Assembly (NCBI RefSeq): GCF_016801775.1
Contig: NZ_CP069004.1
Span: forward strand, 3,162,001 to 3,226,000
Direction of reading: 5' to 3'
Length of the DNA: 64,000 bases
DNA from: Sulfitobacter mediterraneus
GTDB lineage: Bacteria > Pseudomonadota > Alphaproteobacteria > Rhodobacterales > Rhodobacteraceae
The position numbers and the translations under genes were made by a program. Below are positions 54,436 through 62,696 of the stretch, piece by piece. The notes under the pieces are model-generated. The model worked only from the letters and a program-made list of their open reading frames with translations, was not told the DNA's origin and did not search any database. Position 1 is the stretch's first letter. Each line of letters starts with the position of its first letter.

Positions 54436-55323
54436 TCAGTCCGAGGCAAATTCGATCTTCATCTTCTTCGTGTCGAAAGACAGCGCATTCGCTTTTTCGG
54501 CCTTTTCATCCGCCCCCAGAAAAATCAGACCGCTGCCATTCAGCAGGGTGGTCCTTCGATGGATTGAGATCGCTTTGCCGTCATCGGTTTGAATGACGCT
54601 ACCGGTGGAGCTGATGTCCGAAAATTCCAGCTCCCCTTGCCGCATCGAAACAACCGCATGTTTGCGCGAGACCCAAGCGTGGCCCAAGACGATGTCATTG
54701 TCGATGGCGCGCCCGATGGACAGTTTTTCCCCCTCACCAACCTGCCAACTTCTGTCGGCATAGGCCAAACGGGCAAAGTCTGTGCCGTTGGCCTGGGCCT
54801 TCTTGGGTTTTACAACTGTGGCCGTCTGCAAAGATACATCGCTGGCAGAGCAGGAATAGACTCTGGTCGTCGTTTGTTTGCCCTTGAGCTGTAAATCACC
54901 AATCAGCGTCAGTTGCTGTTTTGATATTGGCATCAAGCCGTCAAAACATGCATCGCCCAGCAATATCTCCCCCGGCTTGGCTATGGATGCCAAACGGGCC
55001 GCTGTGTTCACAGGCGTGCCGTAAATATCCCCGTCGTGGGTCAGAATCTCGCCTACGTACATGCCAACATGGACCGCCAAGTCGGCGTGCCAATCTTCAT
55101 GGATCATCTTCATTGCGGCCTGAAACGCGCTGTCGGACTGGTCGAAGTAGCTCAGCACATCGTCACCCTGCGATTTAACGCAATGCCCGCCGTGCTGCTC
55201 AATGATTTGGCGCATTCTCGTCAGGACATCCGTAATCTGCTCCAGGGCAAGCGCATCGCCTACAGCTTCATAAAGCTGCGTGCTGCCAGTGACGTCGGAT
55301 ATCAGAACGCAAGCAAATGGCAT
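54436..55323 (-). CDS. class III nucleotide cyclase fused to a C-terminal FHA domain
   Basis: A 295-residue protein. The cyclase domain (about 1-165) has the metal Asp in VLISDVTGSTQLYEAVG, the second in CVKSQGDDVLSYF, and Asn and Arg in YGTPVNTAARLAS. A linker of about 25 residues leads to an FHA domain (about 200-275): LSIGRAIDNDIVLGHAWVSR then KHAVVSM, with the Arg, Ser and His of phosphothreonine binding. The order suggests that binding of a phosphoprotein controls cyclase output. It converges with the cyclase at 53195-54409. Confidence 0.88.
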   Translation of the reverse strand: MPFACVLISDVTGSTQLYEAVGDALALEQITDVLTRMRQIIEQHGGHCVKSQGDDVLSYFDQSDSAFQAAMKMIHEDWHADLAVHVGMYVGEILTHDGDIYGTPVNTAARLASIAKPGEILLGDACFDGLMPISKQQLTLIGDLQLKGKQTTTRVYSCSASDVSLQTATVVKPKKAQANGTDFARLAYADRSWQVGEGEKLSIGRAIDNDIVLGHAWVSRKHAVVSMRQGELEFSDISSTGSVIQTDDGKAISIHRRTTLLNGSGLIFLGADEKAEKANALSFDTKKMKIEFASD

Positions 55324-55645
55324 CGCAATTGGTCACCGGAAATCAATTGATAGGTTCGTTGGGGCAGGGAACGAGGGTAATTTTTTGAGGATACCGCGGC
55401 GTGGTTGGAAATAGCAACATTAACGATTTGGGGATCAGGACACCAGAATGGTTGGCTCCCGGACTGCGAAAGCAACGGATATCAGCCGTTGTCTTCGGGC
55501 TTGTGGCCGTCAGAACGCTGTTCGCTAATTTCAGTTTTGTCTCAAATTCTGCTATATTGGTCGCTTCTTCTCACGATCTTGAGCGCGAACCACAGCTACG
55601 GGTAGTGGGCCTGAGCCAAACGATCCCCTTGATAGGAAACCTGCC
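55324..55645. other. 322-base region upstream of the HisA-like gene
   Basis: A frame of 82 codons at 55401-55649 has no ribosome-binding site and no family features, and is not accepted. An AT-rich stretch with CTATATT at about 55551 could be a -10 element for the HisA-like gene, with no clear -35. Nothing else is visible. Confidence 0.45.
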
Positions 55646-56389
55646 ATGATTCTCTACCCCATGATTGAACTGCTCGAAGGTCGCTGTGTCAGCCTTTTCC
55701 GCGGGCGTACGGAAGAGCCCCAGATTTGGCATATCGACCCAATAGAAAAGGCCAAAAGCTTTGCCGAGGCGGGCGCGGAATGGCTTCACATCACCGACTT
55801 TGATGCGATGTCGGGTGATGAGCGGAATTCCGATCTCATCAGGGAGATCATTCGCGTTGTTGGAATCCCTGTTCAATTGGGCGGTGGTTTTCGAAGCGTC
55901 GAGCGCATCGCAGAGTGGGTCGACCACGGTGTGGGGCGCGTTGTCGTTGGCACGCTGGCATTGCGGCAGCCCGATCTGGTGAAGGAGGCGGCCAAGCTCT
56001 TTCCTGATCAAATTGTGCTCGCAGTGGATGTATTTGAAGGCCATGTGGTCAGCGACGGCTGGAAAGAGAAAAGCGCGTTTACGCCATCGGCATTTCTGGA
56101 GGCGTTCCAGAGCGATCCATTTGCCGCGATCATTGTGACCGACATCGGGGCGGAAATAGGGGATGCAGAAGACAGTGTTGCCCTGATCTCCCAACTGGCG
56201 AGCGAGGCCAATTCTCCGGTTGTGGCCAGAGGGCTGATCCGTTCCCTTGACGATTTGTCTCGGTTGAAATTTGTGCCGCAAGTTTCGGGTGCATTGATCG
56301 GGCGGGCTTTGTTCGATCGTAGCATCGAGATAGAGGATGCGCTTCAAATCGCACGCCCGGAAATCGGCAGCCGCGCCGAATTTATCTAG
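55646..56389 (+). CDS. HisA-like TIM-barrel protein with altered active site
   Basis: A 247-residue homologue of HisA, which isomerises ProFAR in histidine synthesis. The order of strands is kept: MILYPMIELLEGRCVSLFRG, IDPIEKAKSFAEAGAEWLHI then TDFDAM, PVQLGGGFRSVE, and VVVGTLALRQPDLV. However, catalytic Asp8 (AIDL in HisA) is Glu, the second phosphate loop has ARGLIRS instead of AGGI-S, and the TD-x4-DG region reads VTDIGAEIGDAED. The Asp in LAVDVFEG is kept. GATAGGAAACC precedes the ATG. It is not near other his genes. It may act on another phosphosugar or have no isomerase activity. Confidence 0.8.
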   Translation: MILYPMIELLEGRCVSLFRGRTEEPQIWHIDPIEKAKSFAEAGAEWLHITDFDAMSGDERNSDLIREIIRVVGIPVQLGGGFRSVERIAEWVDHGVGRVVVGTLALRQPDLVKEAAKLFPDQIVLAVDVFEGHVVSDGWKEKSAFTPSAFLEAFQSDPFAAIIVTDIGAEIGDAEDSVALISQLASEANSPVVARGLIRSLDDLSRLKFVPQVSGALIGRALFDRSIEIEDALQIARPEIGSRAEFI

Positions 56390-56582
56390 CAGACCGACCA
56401 AGACCACCAGACTGTCACCCCAATTGTCTGGTGGCCCGCCAGCCCGCTGGCTGTCCTGCCCATAAGCGGGTTGTCGGGGCAACCTCGGGAAGGGGGTACA
56501 GTACCTATGCCAAAGCTGGTTTGCCAAAAATTCCTAATTTTGCTAAAGTCAGGCTCCACATTCTCCTAGATTATGGGCCTTT

Positions 56583-57293
56583 ATGGGACAGGTTCCACAG
56601 ATAATCCATGTCACAAGACGGTGGCTACTGTCTGGTTTGAGTGCTTCATTGGCAATGGTTTCCTCTCATGGCGTTGCCAACGCAGAAGGAGGCGGAGGAT
56701 CGGACGAGCGCCCGTCTTCATCCCACAATATCGATAAGAACCCACCAAAGAAGAGGTCGAAAAAAATAAGTGTAATCTACACGCAGAAAAACCTCAAAAA
56801 CGTCAAAGACAGAGATCTCAGGACCGCGATCCGTGGCAACAAGGAGGGTCATAGTATTGTGATCGAAGGTTTCTCAAAAAAGATGTCATCGGTCATATTC
56901 GAGATGATGTTGGTTTGGCGAGAAACAACGCTTACACATTTCAATGACCTGACCAAACTTAGGACAAAAAAGAGCAGGAAAAGACGCCTGGAACATTGGC
57001 TTGTGCTGGCAGAAGACAGGGTTTCAGTGCTCGAACACATTGCGAGATCGCAAAAATCAATTGATCCTAATAACCCCGAACTCAGAAGAGTGAAGCGAAT
57101 GTCAGAACTGATCCGTATCTGGTATCGCAATCCCATGGAAGGGGCGCTGAACAAGCCCCAGAAAAAGCCCGCAAAGAAAACACCCCAAAAGAGTACCCCA
57201 AAAAAGTCAGACACCAATGCTGTGACAGACTTCTTCACAAAACTCACCGGGAAAGAGGCGCCACAGAACGAGGAGGCTGCGGGCTCACGATGA
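56583..57293 (+). CDS. Lys-rich, AT-rich exported hypothetical protein
   Basis: A 236-residue protein. A twin-arginine-like signal (TRRWLLSGLSASLAMVSS, then HGVANA) is followed by a Gly/Ser-rich stretch and two basic tracts: PPKKRSKKISVIY near residue 60 and KPQKKPAKKTPQKSTPKK near 205. Between them is a helical part with a possible coiled form (RKRRLEHWLVLAEDRVSVLE). No domain is recognised. Codon use is AT-rich compared with its neighbours, suggesting transfer. No clear ribosome-binding site precedes the ATG, so the start is uncertain. Confidence 0.6.
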   Translation: MGQVPQIIHVTRRWLLSGLSASLAMVSSHGVANAEGGGGSDERPSSSHNIDKNPPKKRSKKISVIYTQKNLKNVKDRDLRTAIRGNKEGHSIVIEGFSKKMSSVIFEMMLVWRETTLTHFNDLTKLRTKKSRKRRLEHWLVLAEDRVSVLEHIARSQKSIDPNNPELRRVKRMSELIRIWYRNPMEGALNKPQKKPAKKTPQKSTPKKSDTNAVTDFFTKLTGKEAPQNEEAAGSR

Positions 57294-57295
57294 GT

Positions 57296-58042
57296 TCAGC
57301 TGGCCCAATAATCGTCCCCGAACTGCTGTCCAATCGTTTGCAGTTCCTTTTCTAATATAGGGTCAAGATCCGCCGCATTTTTCTGCTGCGCTTGGTACGA
57401 CATGCTGATGCCGATTGGATAATCGTTGGCGACGCCCATGATCGCCCCTGCGACGGAAACAATGCCGGGAAATGCTTCCTGGCGTGAATAGGCCAAACGG
57501 GTTTGCCTGATCTCATCTAGTTCTGTAATCAATTCGGTGCGCGTCTGAAGGCTCCGCCCCGTCAAACTTGGCAGGGTTTCATCATACAATTCTTTGATGG
57601 TGCGATCTGACAAACGACTTAACAGCGCTTTGCCCATCGCTGTTGTATGCGCAGGTAGGCGTTGCCCCAGACGTACGGATATCAATATGGGTGTCGATCC
57701 CTGATGGTGACGCAACAGTATGATTTCACGTTTGTCCAATACAGCAAGCCATGTGGAAAGACCCGTTAGAAGTGAGATATGGGCCAAACTTTCCGCGATG
57801 GCATCCAGATTGAAATTTAGCGGACGATATTGAACACCCAGTTCCCAGGCTAGTGGCCCAGCCACGTATTGGCGTGACCTGGGCACTTGTTCAATCAGTC
57901 CACTGTCACGTAGTGACGCCATCAGACGAGAGGCGCTGCTTCGTGGCAGGTCAAGCGCCGTGCAAATCTCGCTCACCGATATCGGCTTTGGTGATGCCGC
58001 AACAAGCTTCAAAGCCTTTGTCATGTTGTTGAGGGTCTTCAT
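57296..58042 (-). CDS. IclR-family transcriptional regulator
   Basis: A 248-residue regulator. The winged helix-turn-helix (about 1-70) contains ISVSEICTALDLPRSSASRL, and the effector-binding domain follows with LAVLDKREIILLRHHQG, RLPAHTTAMGKALLS and SRQEAFPGIVSVAGAI. It is the last gene of the minus-strand module with the ABC importer and ThDP enzyme, 16 bases after the ATPase gene, and is presumably its ligand-responsive regulator. The 3' end abuts the plus-strand hypothetical gene by 2 bases. Confidence 0.9.
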   Translation of the reverse strand: MKTLNNMTKALKLVAASPKPISVSEICTALDLPRSSASRLMASLRDSGLIEQVPRSRQYVAGPLAWELGVQYRPLNFNLDAIAESLAHISLLTGLSTWLAVLDKREIILLRHHQGSTPILISVRLGQRLPAHTTAMGKALLSRLSDRTIKELYDETLPSLTGRSLQTRTELITELDEIRQTRLAYSRQEAFPGIVSVAGAIMGVANDYPIGISMSYQAQQKNAADLDPILEKELQTIGQQFGDDYWAS

Positions 58043-58058
58043 ATGGTTTTGCTCGACT

Positions 58059-58808
58059 TCAGGCGTTTACAATCGCATTCAAAAACTCTTTGGTGCGTTG
58101 AGATTTTGGTGTGCTGAAAAAATCTGTTGATGGTTCGAATTCGACCACTTTGCCAGCATCGAGCAACATGGCCCAATCAGACACGGTTTTTCCAAATCCG
58201 ATTTCATGTGTGACGACGATCATCGTAACATTCTTAATGCTCTTGAGTTCGCGGATCACCCCAAGAACCTCTTCTTTCTTTTCCGGGTCAAGGGCGGATG
58301 TGGGTTCATCAAACATCAACAGCTCCGGGTTCATGGCCAGTGCCCGCGCAATTGCAACCCTTTGGCGTTGACCGCCGGATAATTCGCAAGGGTAGGCTTG
58401 CATTCGGTCGGTGAGCCCAATGAGGTCCAGCAAGTCTTTCGCCTCATCTTCAGCCCTGGATTTGGGCGTTTTCATAACGCGTCGCGGGGCCAGCGTGATG
58501 TTATCCAACACGGACATATGGGGAAACAGGTTGAAGTTTTGAAATACCAGACCCGTACCCTGCCGTGCCGACTCGCGTTGATTGGGATCGCTCAAATCAA
58601 CGTGCCGGTCGCCGATCGTGAGCGAGCCAGCTTCAACCTGCTCTAATCCGTTCAGGCATCGCAGGAGGGTGCTTTTGCCACAACCACTTGGCCCACATAT
58701 CATCAGCGTATCGCCTTTATTGATGCTTAAATCAATATCGCTAAGAATGGTCGTGTCCCCATATTTCTTAGTCAGGCCGCTAATATTAAGAAAAGGTTTC
58801 TCGGACAT
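58059..58808 (-). CDS. amino-acid-type ABC transporter ATP-binding protein
   Basis: A 249-residue ATPase. Walker A GPSGCGKSTLLRCLNGLE, signature LSGGQRQRVAIARAL, Walker B LLMFDEPTSALDP and VVTHEIGFG identify the GlnQ/HisP class, which imports polar amino acids. The ATG overlaps the permease stop (TGATG) and has GGAGAG upstream, preferred over an ATG five codons earlier. The substrate is probably an amino acid or related acid handled by the ThDP enzyme of the same unit. Confidence 0.92.
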   Translation of the reverse strand: MSEKPFLNISGLTKKYGDTTILSDIDLSINKGDTLMICGPSGCGKSTLLRCLNGLEQVEAGSLTIGDRHVDLSDPNQRESARQGTGLVFQNFNLFPHMSVLDNITLAPRRVMKTPKSRAEDEAKDLLDLIGLTDRMQAYPCELSGGQRQRVAIARALAMNPELLMFDEPTSALDPEKKEEVLGVIRELKSIKNVTMIVVTHEIGFGKTVSDWAMLLDAGKVVEFEPSTDFFSTPKSQRTKEFLNAIVNA

Positions 58809-59476
58809 CAGACGCTCTCCCATTTGCGAAGTTTCTCGAGGCGACGCATTGCCACAGTGAAAGACAGGATGAGTGCCACATAAACAACGGCAGCCCCCGT
58901 GTAGAGTTCGAGAGGACGAAAGAATTGAACAGTCAGTTCCTGTGCGCGGAACATCACTTCGGGCACAGCAATCAGCACGGTGACAGTGACGTTCTTGATT
59001 ATCGTAATATGCACATTTGTCAGTGCGGGGAGGGTTGAGAAGAAGCCTTGGGGGATGATCACAAACCTCAAAGTGTCCATTTTCGACAACCCGAGTGACC
59101 AGGCCGCCTGGCGCTGCGTTCCGGGAATTGCTTGCAAACCACCACGGAATGCCTCACAGGCCAGCGCACTGCCGTTCAAGGACAAGGCAAGTATGCTGCT
59201 TTGTGTCGGGCTCATTGATAGGCCGGTGAGAATTGGAAATACATAATGAATCCAGATCAACAGGACCACAACCGGCAAGGTGCGAAATACATCTACGACG
59301 ACAGAGCTGGCCATGCTGAAAATACGGATGGGAGAAAGATGTGCCGCCGCCAATATCATGCCGACAATTGTCGCTATTAAGATGCTTGGAAAGGCGATGA
59401 TGACCGCATACCAAACACCCCCGGCAAGGTAATCCCCGTATTGGAATAGAATTCCAAATTCAAAATTGTAGTTCAT
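58808..59476 (-). CDS. amino-acid-type ABC transporter permease
   Basis: A 222-residue inner-membrane protein of the HisM/GlnP class with about five membrane segments. The EAA-like loop is QRQAAWSLGLSKMDTLRFVI, then PALTNVHITIIKNVTVTVLI. A single permease is present, so it is probably a homodimer. Its stop overlaps the ATPase start by one base; a 103-base gap with a hairpin separates it from the binding-protein gene. Confidence 0.92.
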   Translation of the reverse strand: MNYNFEFGILFQYGDYLAGGVWYAVIIAFPSILIATIVGMILAAAHLSPIRIFSMASSVVVDVFRTLPVVVLLIWIHYVFPILTGLSMSPTQSSILALSLNGSALACEAFRGGLQAIPGTQRQAAWSLGLSKMDTLRFVIIPQGFFSTLPALTNVHITIIKNVTVTVLIAVPEVMFRAQELTVQFFRPLELYTGAAVVYVALILSFTVAMRRLEKLRKWESV

Positions 59477-59526
59477 GCCGCCCTCTCCATCATATGATCC
59501 TCAGTTTATCTAGGGTCTTGATCCTA

Positions 59527-59551
59527 GGCCGAAGCCTGTAAAGCTCCGGCC
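59527..59551 (-). terminator. intercistronic hairpin after the binding-protein gene
   Basis: GGCCGAAGC and GCTCCGGCC form a 9-base stem with one mismatch and a 7-base loop, with no T run. It may stabilise the upstream binding-protein mRNA. Confidence 0.55.
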
Positions 59552-59579
59552 CAGTTAAATTGCAGTCAGCCAATGGCGT

Positions 59580-60377
59580 TTAGTTCGGGCCAGTCGCCAA
59601 GCTAGCAGGCATGCCCCAGCGTTCGGCAAGTTCAACATACCATCCACGCAATTGCATCGTGTGGATATAGGTATTCAAGAACACCAGAAGCTCCGGATCG
59701 TCATATCGCACAGCATGATTCAGGCTATTCCATTCAATGACAGAAGGATCAAACTCGAGCGCCCGAAGTTCAGAGCGTTCTTCGGCGCGTTTCGTGTTGG
59801 AAATTGAATCGCCAATATAAGCAGCCGCTTGGCCCTGCATCACTTCAAGTACGGCAGCACCCGTATCTGAATAGGACGCCACCTCTGCCTTGTCGAACAC
59901 ACGTGCCGCCAGCCGGTGCGCGCTTGTACCCGAAACGACTGTAATTTTATTTCCCTCTTGGTTCAGGTCTTCGCTTGTTTGAAAGGGGCTGTCAGTGCCG
60001 ACCAGCGCCAGAGGGGATAGGAAGCCCCAACCATCGGTAAACGCGACGGCTTTTGAGCGTTCAGGCGTTGCGCCCATGCCCGTCATGATAACGTCCCATT
60101 TGCCGGCCTGAAGACCAGCAATCAGCCCGCTCCAGGTGGTGTTGATCAGTTCGATCTCGATGCCCGTCAGCTCTGAAAGCATTGCAATATCGTCAACGAT
60201 CAGGCCTTCAAATTCCCCGCTGGATGGGTTTTTTGCAACAAACCCATTCCAAGGGGCAACACCAACGGTCATCTTGTTTGACGACATGATCCGGTCAAAT
60301 GTTTCCCCGGCCCAAGCGGTCGTGGAAATTGTACATACCGCAGCAACGACAATACTTTTAATCAGTGAATACACCAT
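59580..60377 (-). CDS. periplasmic amino-acid-type substrate-binding protein
   Basis: A 265-residue SBP_bac_3 protein. The signal peptide MVYSLIKSIVVAAVCTISTT ends at AWA. Then MTVGVAPWNGFVAKN opens lobe 1, and DVIMTGMGATPERSKAVAFT is the hinge signature of the family, with the Arg that binds the ligand carboxylate. GGAGGAC precedes the ATG. No ligand class is indicated beyond a small polar acid. Confidence 0.92.
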   Translation of the reverse strand: MVYSLIKSIVVAAVCTISTTAWAGETFDRIMSSNKMTVGVAPWNGFVAKNPSSGEFEGLIVDDIAMLSELTGIEIELINTTWSGLIAGLQAGKWDVIMTGMGATPERSKAVAFTDGWGFLSPLALVGTDSPFQTSEDLNQEGNKITVVSGTSAHRLAARVFDKAEVASYSDTGAAVLEVMQGQAAAYIGDSISNTKRAEERSELRALEFDPSVIEWNSLNHAVRYDDPELLVFLNTYIHTMQLRGWYVELAERWGMPASLATGPN

Positions 60378-60412
60378 GTTTTAGTCCTCCATGTATTGGT
60401 TTCTTGTTCTGT

Positions 60413-62137
60413 TTAGTGACTTGTTGGGGCATCTCCGTCGCGATCCAGCCCCAGGATCGGCGCCATGGCACGATTGTCCACGACGACATCTATGAGGTAG
60501 AGTTTCTTGCTTTTCAGACCGCGATCGACGGCGGCTGGTATCTCGGCTGGATCTTCAACACGCTCCCCGTCACAATGAAGTGCCTTGGCAAGAACCGCGT
60601 GATCGATATCCGAAAGATCGCACTCTCCGTATTCATCGAACAACTTTTGCTCAAAGTGCTTTTGGAAGCCTAGGGTTGCGTTGTTGATAACAACAACAAC
60701 GACGGGAATATCGCACCTCGCAGCAGTCTCCATCTCGGCCATGACATAACCGAAAGCCCCGTCCCCTGTCAGGCAGACAACCTTCGCACTCGGGTCAGCT
60801 AGCTTAGCGCCGAGGGCCGCTGGCAAAGACCACCCGATACCGCCCGTGCCACGGGGCGACAGGATGCGCCCGCCGACGGATACATTATCGATATGGCTGA
60901 ACGCCCAGCCGGTAACATAGCTTGCATCCGTCACCAAAATGGTCTGGGGATCCATCCGATTGGATATTTCGCCAAGGACGCATTCAGGACGCATTGGAAT
61001 CGCCGTTGAGGTAGAAATTTCCTTGAATGAAGCTTTCCACTCGTTGTTCTTCGCAACAAGCGCCTCGCCAATGGCACCGGACCGGCCGGGTTTGTTGGTG
61101 ACGGGCGATGCTATAAGCTCAGCCAGTGTCTCGCGGGCGTCGCCGATCAATGTCACATCCGTCCGGAAATTCCGCCCCGGTTCCTCGGGATCAATATCAA
61201 GATGGATGATACGTGTTTCAGGTCCCGGCTGTTGCCAGTTCATGTAGCAAATCTGGCCTGTTCGCGACCCAACGATCAGGACGACATCAGCATTGCTCAC
61301 GGCCTCATTCGAAATATGGCCACGTCCATATATGCCACTGGTTGACGATCCCAACGTACCCGCCGAAAGCGGGTGACTGTCGGGTATTGTGCCGCGTCCG
61401 TTCATTGTCGTTGCAACCGGAGCACCAAGGCGCTCGGCTAGGTCGATTACCTCTTGCGAGGCCCCTGACAGGATGCTGCCGCCGCCGGCAATTATGACCG
61501 GCCGCTCAGCACTTGCCAACAACCCTGCTGCCATCTCGATTTCAGCTTTGGCCGCTCTGGGCCGTGAGGCTGGGAACGTCGCGAACTCCGGTTCGGCATA
61601 TGTATCCGCTGTCGTTTCGATATTCATAATATCAGCCGGGCACAATATTGCGACCGGGCCAGGGCGACCGCTGGTGGCGCTGCGAAATGCTCGTCGAATT
61701 ACTTCGCAACAACGTTCTGGCGTATCAATCCGCAAGACCTTCTTGGTAAAGGGAGTGAGCGCTGCAATATGGTCAATCTCGCTGCTCGCATTGCGTTCAC
61801 GCTGGTTTGCAGGGATCTCTTGAATCAAGGCGATGACAGGGATCGAGCTTTTCTGTGACTCGAGCAAACCGGTAATCAAATTGGTGGCACCTGGCCCGAA
61901 AGTGGATGTGCAAATGCCCGGACGCTTGGACATTTTGGCATAGCCATGCGCCATGATCGCCCCGTGTTTCTCGTCCCGGATGGTGATCGGTCTGATCTTT
62001 GTCCGATCTAGATGGTGATAAAGATAAACCGGATCCTCCATACCAAAGAGAAACTCGACGCCATACAAGGCCAGTGTATCAGCCATCAACTGGGCCACTT
62101 TGGCGGTTCTCGTCTGGCTCGATAGTCTTTCGTGCAT
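60413..62137 (-). CDS. thiamine-diphosphate-dependent enzyme, acetolactate-synthase-like
   Basis: A 574-residue ThDP enzyme. The N-terminal domain has the activating Glu in IRDEKHGAIMAHGYA; GPGATNLITGLLES is next. The central domain has PVIIAGGGSILSGAS. The C-terminal domain binds cofactor through LTGDGAFGYVMAEMETA and VVVVINNATLG. It acts on 2-oxo acids; the exact reaction cannot be told. Sulfoacetaldehyde acetyltransferase does not match by memory. The start MHERLSSQTR has GGAG upstream; a GTG 12 codons earlier is less likely. It is the first gene of the unit with the ABC importer and IclR regulator. Confidence 0.88.
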   Translation of the reverse strand: MHERLSSQTRTAKVAQLMADTLALYGVEFLFGMEDPVYLYHHLDRTKIRPITIRDEKHGAIMAHGYAKMSKRPGICTSTFGPGATNLITGLLESQKSSIPVIALIQEIPANQRERNASSEIDHIAALTPFTKKVLRIDTPERCCEVIRRAFRSATSGRPGPVAILCPADIMNIETTADTYAEPEFATFPASRPRAAKAEIEMAAGLLASAERPVIIAGGGSILSGASQEVIDLAERLGAPVATTMNGRGTIPDSHPLSAGTLGSSTSGIYGRGHISNEAVSNADVVLIVGSRTGQICYMNWQQPGPETRIIHLDIDPEEPGRNFRTDVTLIGDARETLAELIASPVTNKPGRSGAIGEALVAKNNEWKASFKEISTSTAIPMRPECVLGEISNRMDPQTILVTDASYVTGWAFSHIDNVSVGGRILSPRGTGGIGWSLPAALGAKLADPSAKVVCLTGDGAFGYVMAEMETAARCDIPVVVVVINNATLGFQKHFEQKLFDEYGECDLSDIDHAVLAKALHCDGERVEDPAEIPAAVDRGLKSKKLYLIDVVVDNRAMAPILGLDRDGDAPTSH

Positions 62138-62329
62138 CTCGAATAAGCTCCATATAGCGGGATTTATTTTCACCTAAAGCGAAGCATCTGGATGTTTTCC
62201 TGTCAAAATATTATTGAAATAACGCCAATATTAAGCATCGACGTTAGCCAATTATCCCACTATATGAGAAGTTGTAGTTCTAACTTTGCCAATTTCTCGG
62301 TGCGCGTGCATCGAATCAACATATTCGAC
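62138..62329. other. AT-rich intergenic stretch upstream of the ThDP-enzyme operon
   Basis: No accepted coding frame. It should carry the promoter for the minus-strand operon. The IS110 remnant begins at its right edge. AT content is higher than the flanks. Confidence 0.4.
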
Positions 62330-62690
62330 GACCGGCTCCCGATGTCCTCAGCCAAGTTGACGGGTCACGGATCAGCATAGATGTTTTTGCTTCGCGCAGC
62401 GCCCATCTGAGGTTGACATCACGGGCGTTGACGATGTTGGCAGGACTTGTTTTTCACCAAACTTGCGGCGCGAAGGGGTTAAGCCGACCCATGGTTCCGC
62501 CTCTTTAGACGAGGTGAAGCGGTCAGGATCATCGACAGCGAAGTGGTAACTGAGCGCTGCAAATGGACCACTCGCCGCTATTGCTATCGGCAAGCTCGCG
62601 GGTCATCGACGCGAGGTTTGCCATGCGCCTTGTCAATGATCTGGGAAAGGCCTGCGGGAAGCTTGCCTAATTGTGCTGCCGTGATCCAGG
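62330..62690 (-). pseudogene. IS110-family transposase remnant (truncated, frameshifted)
   Basis: On the minus strand, FAALSYHFAVDDPDRFTSSK and AEPWVGLTPSRRKFGEKQ match the IS110-type C-terminal domain (the DD.RF.SS...GLTP..Y.SGE pattern). An upstream frame gives KLPAGLSQIIDKAHGKPR, and a downstream frame ALREAKTSMLIRDPSTWLRT, both also IS110-like but out of phase. The fragments are separated by frameshifts and the catalytic N-terminal part is missing. The flanks show no intact ends. It lies between the ThDP enzyme and an esterase gene. Confidence 0.7.
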
Positions 62691-62696
62691 AAGAGC

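Noticed and set aside
55401..55649. An 82-codon plus-strand frame before the HisA-like gene
   Set aside because: No ribosome-binding site, no recognisable fold, and it overlaps the start of the HisA-like gene.
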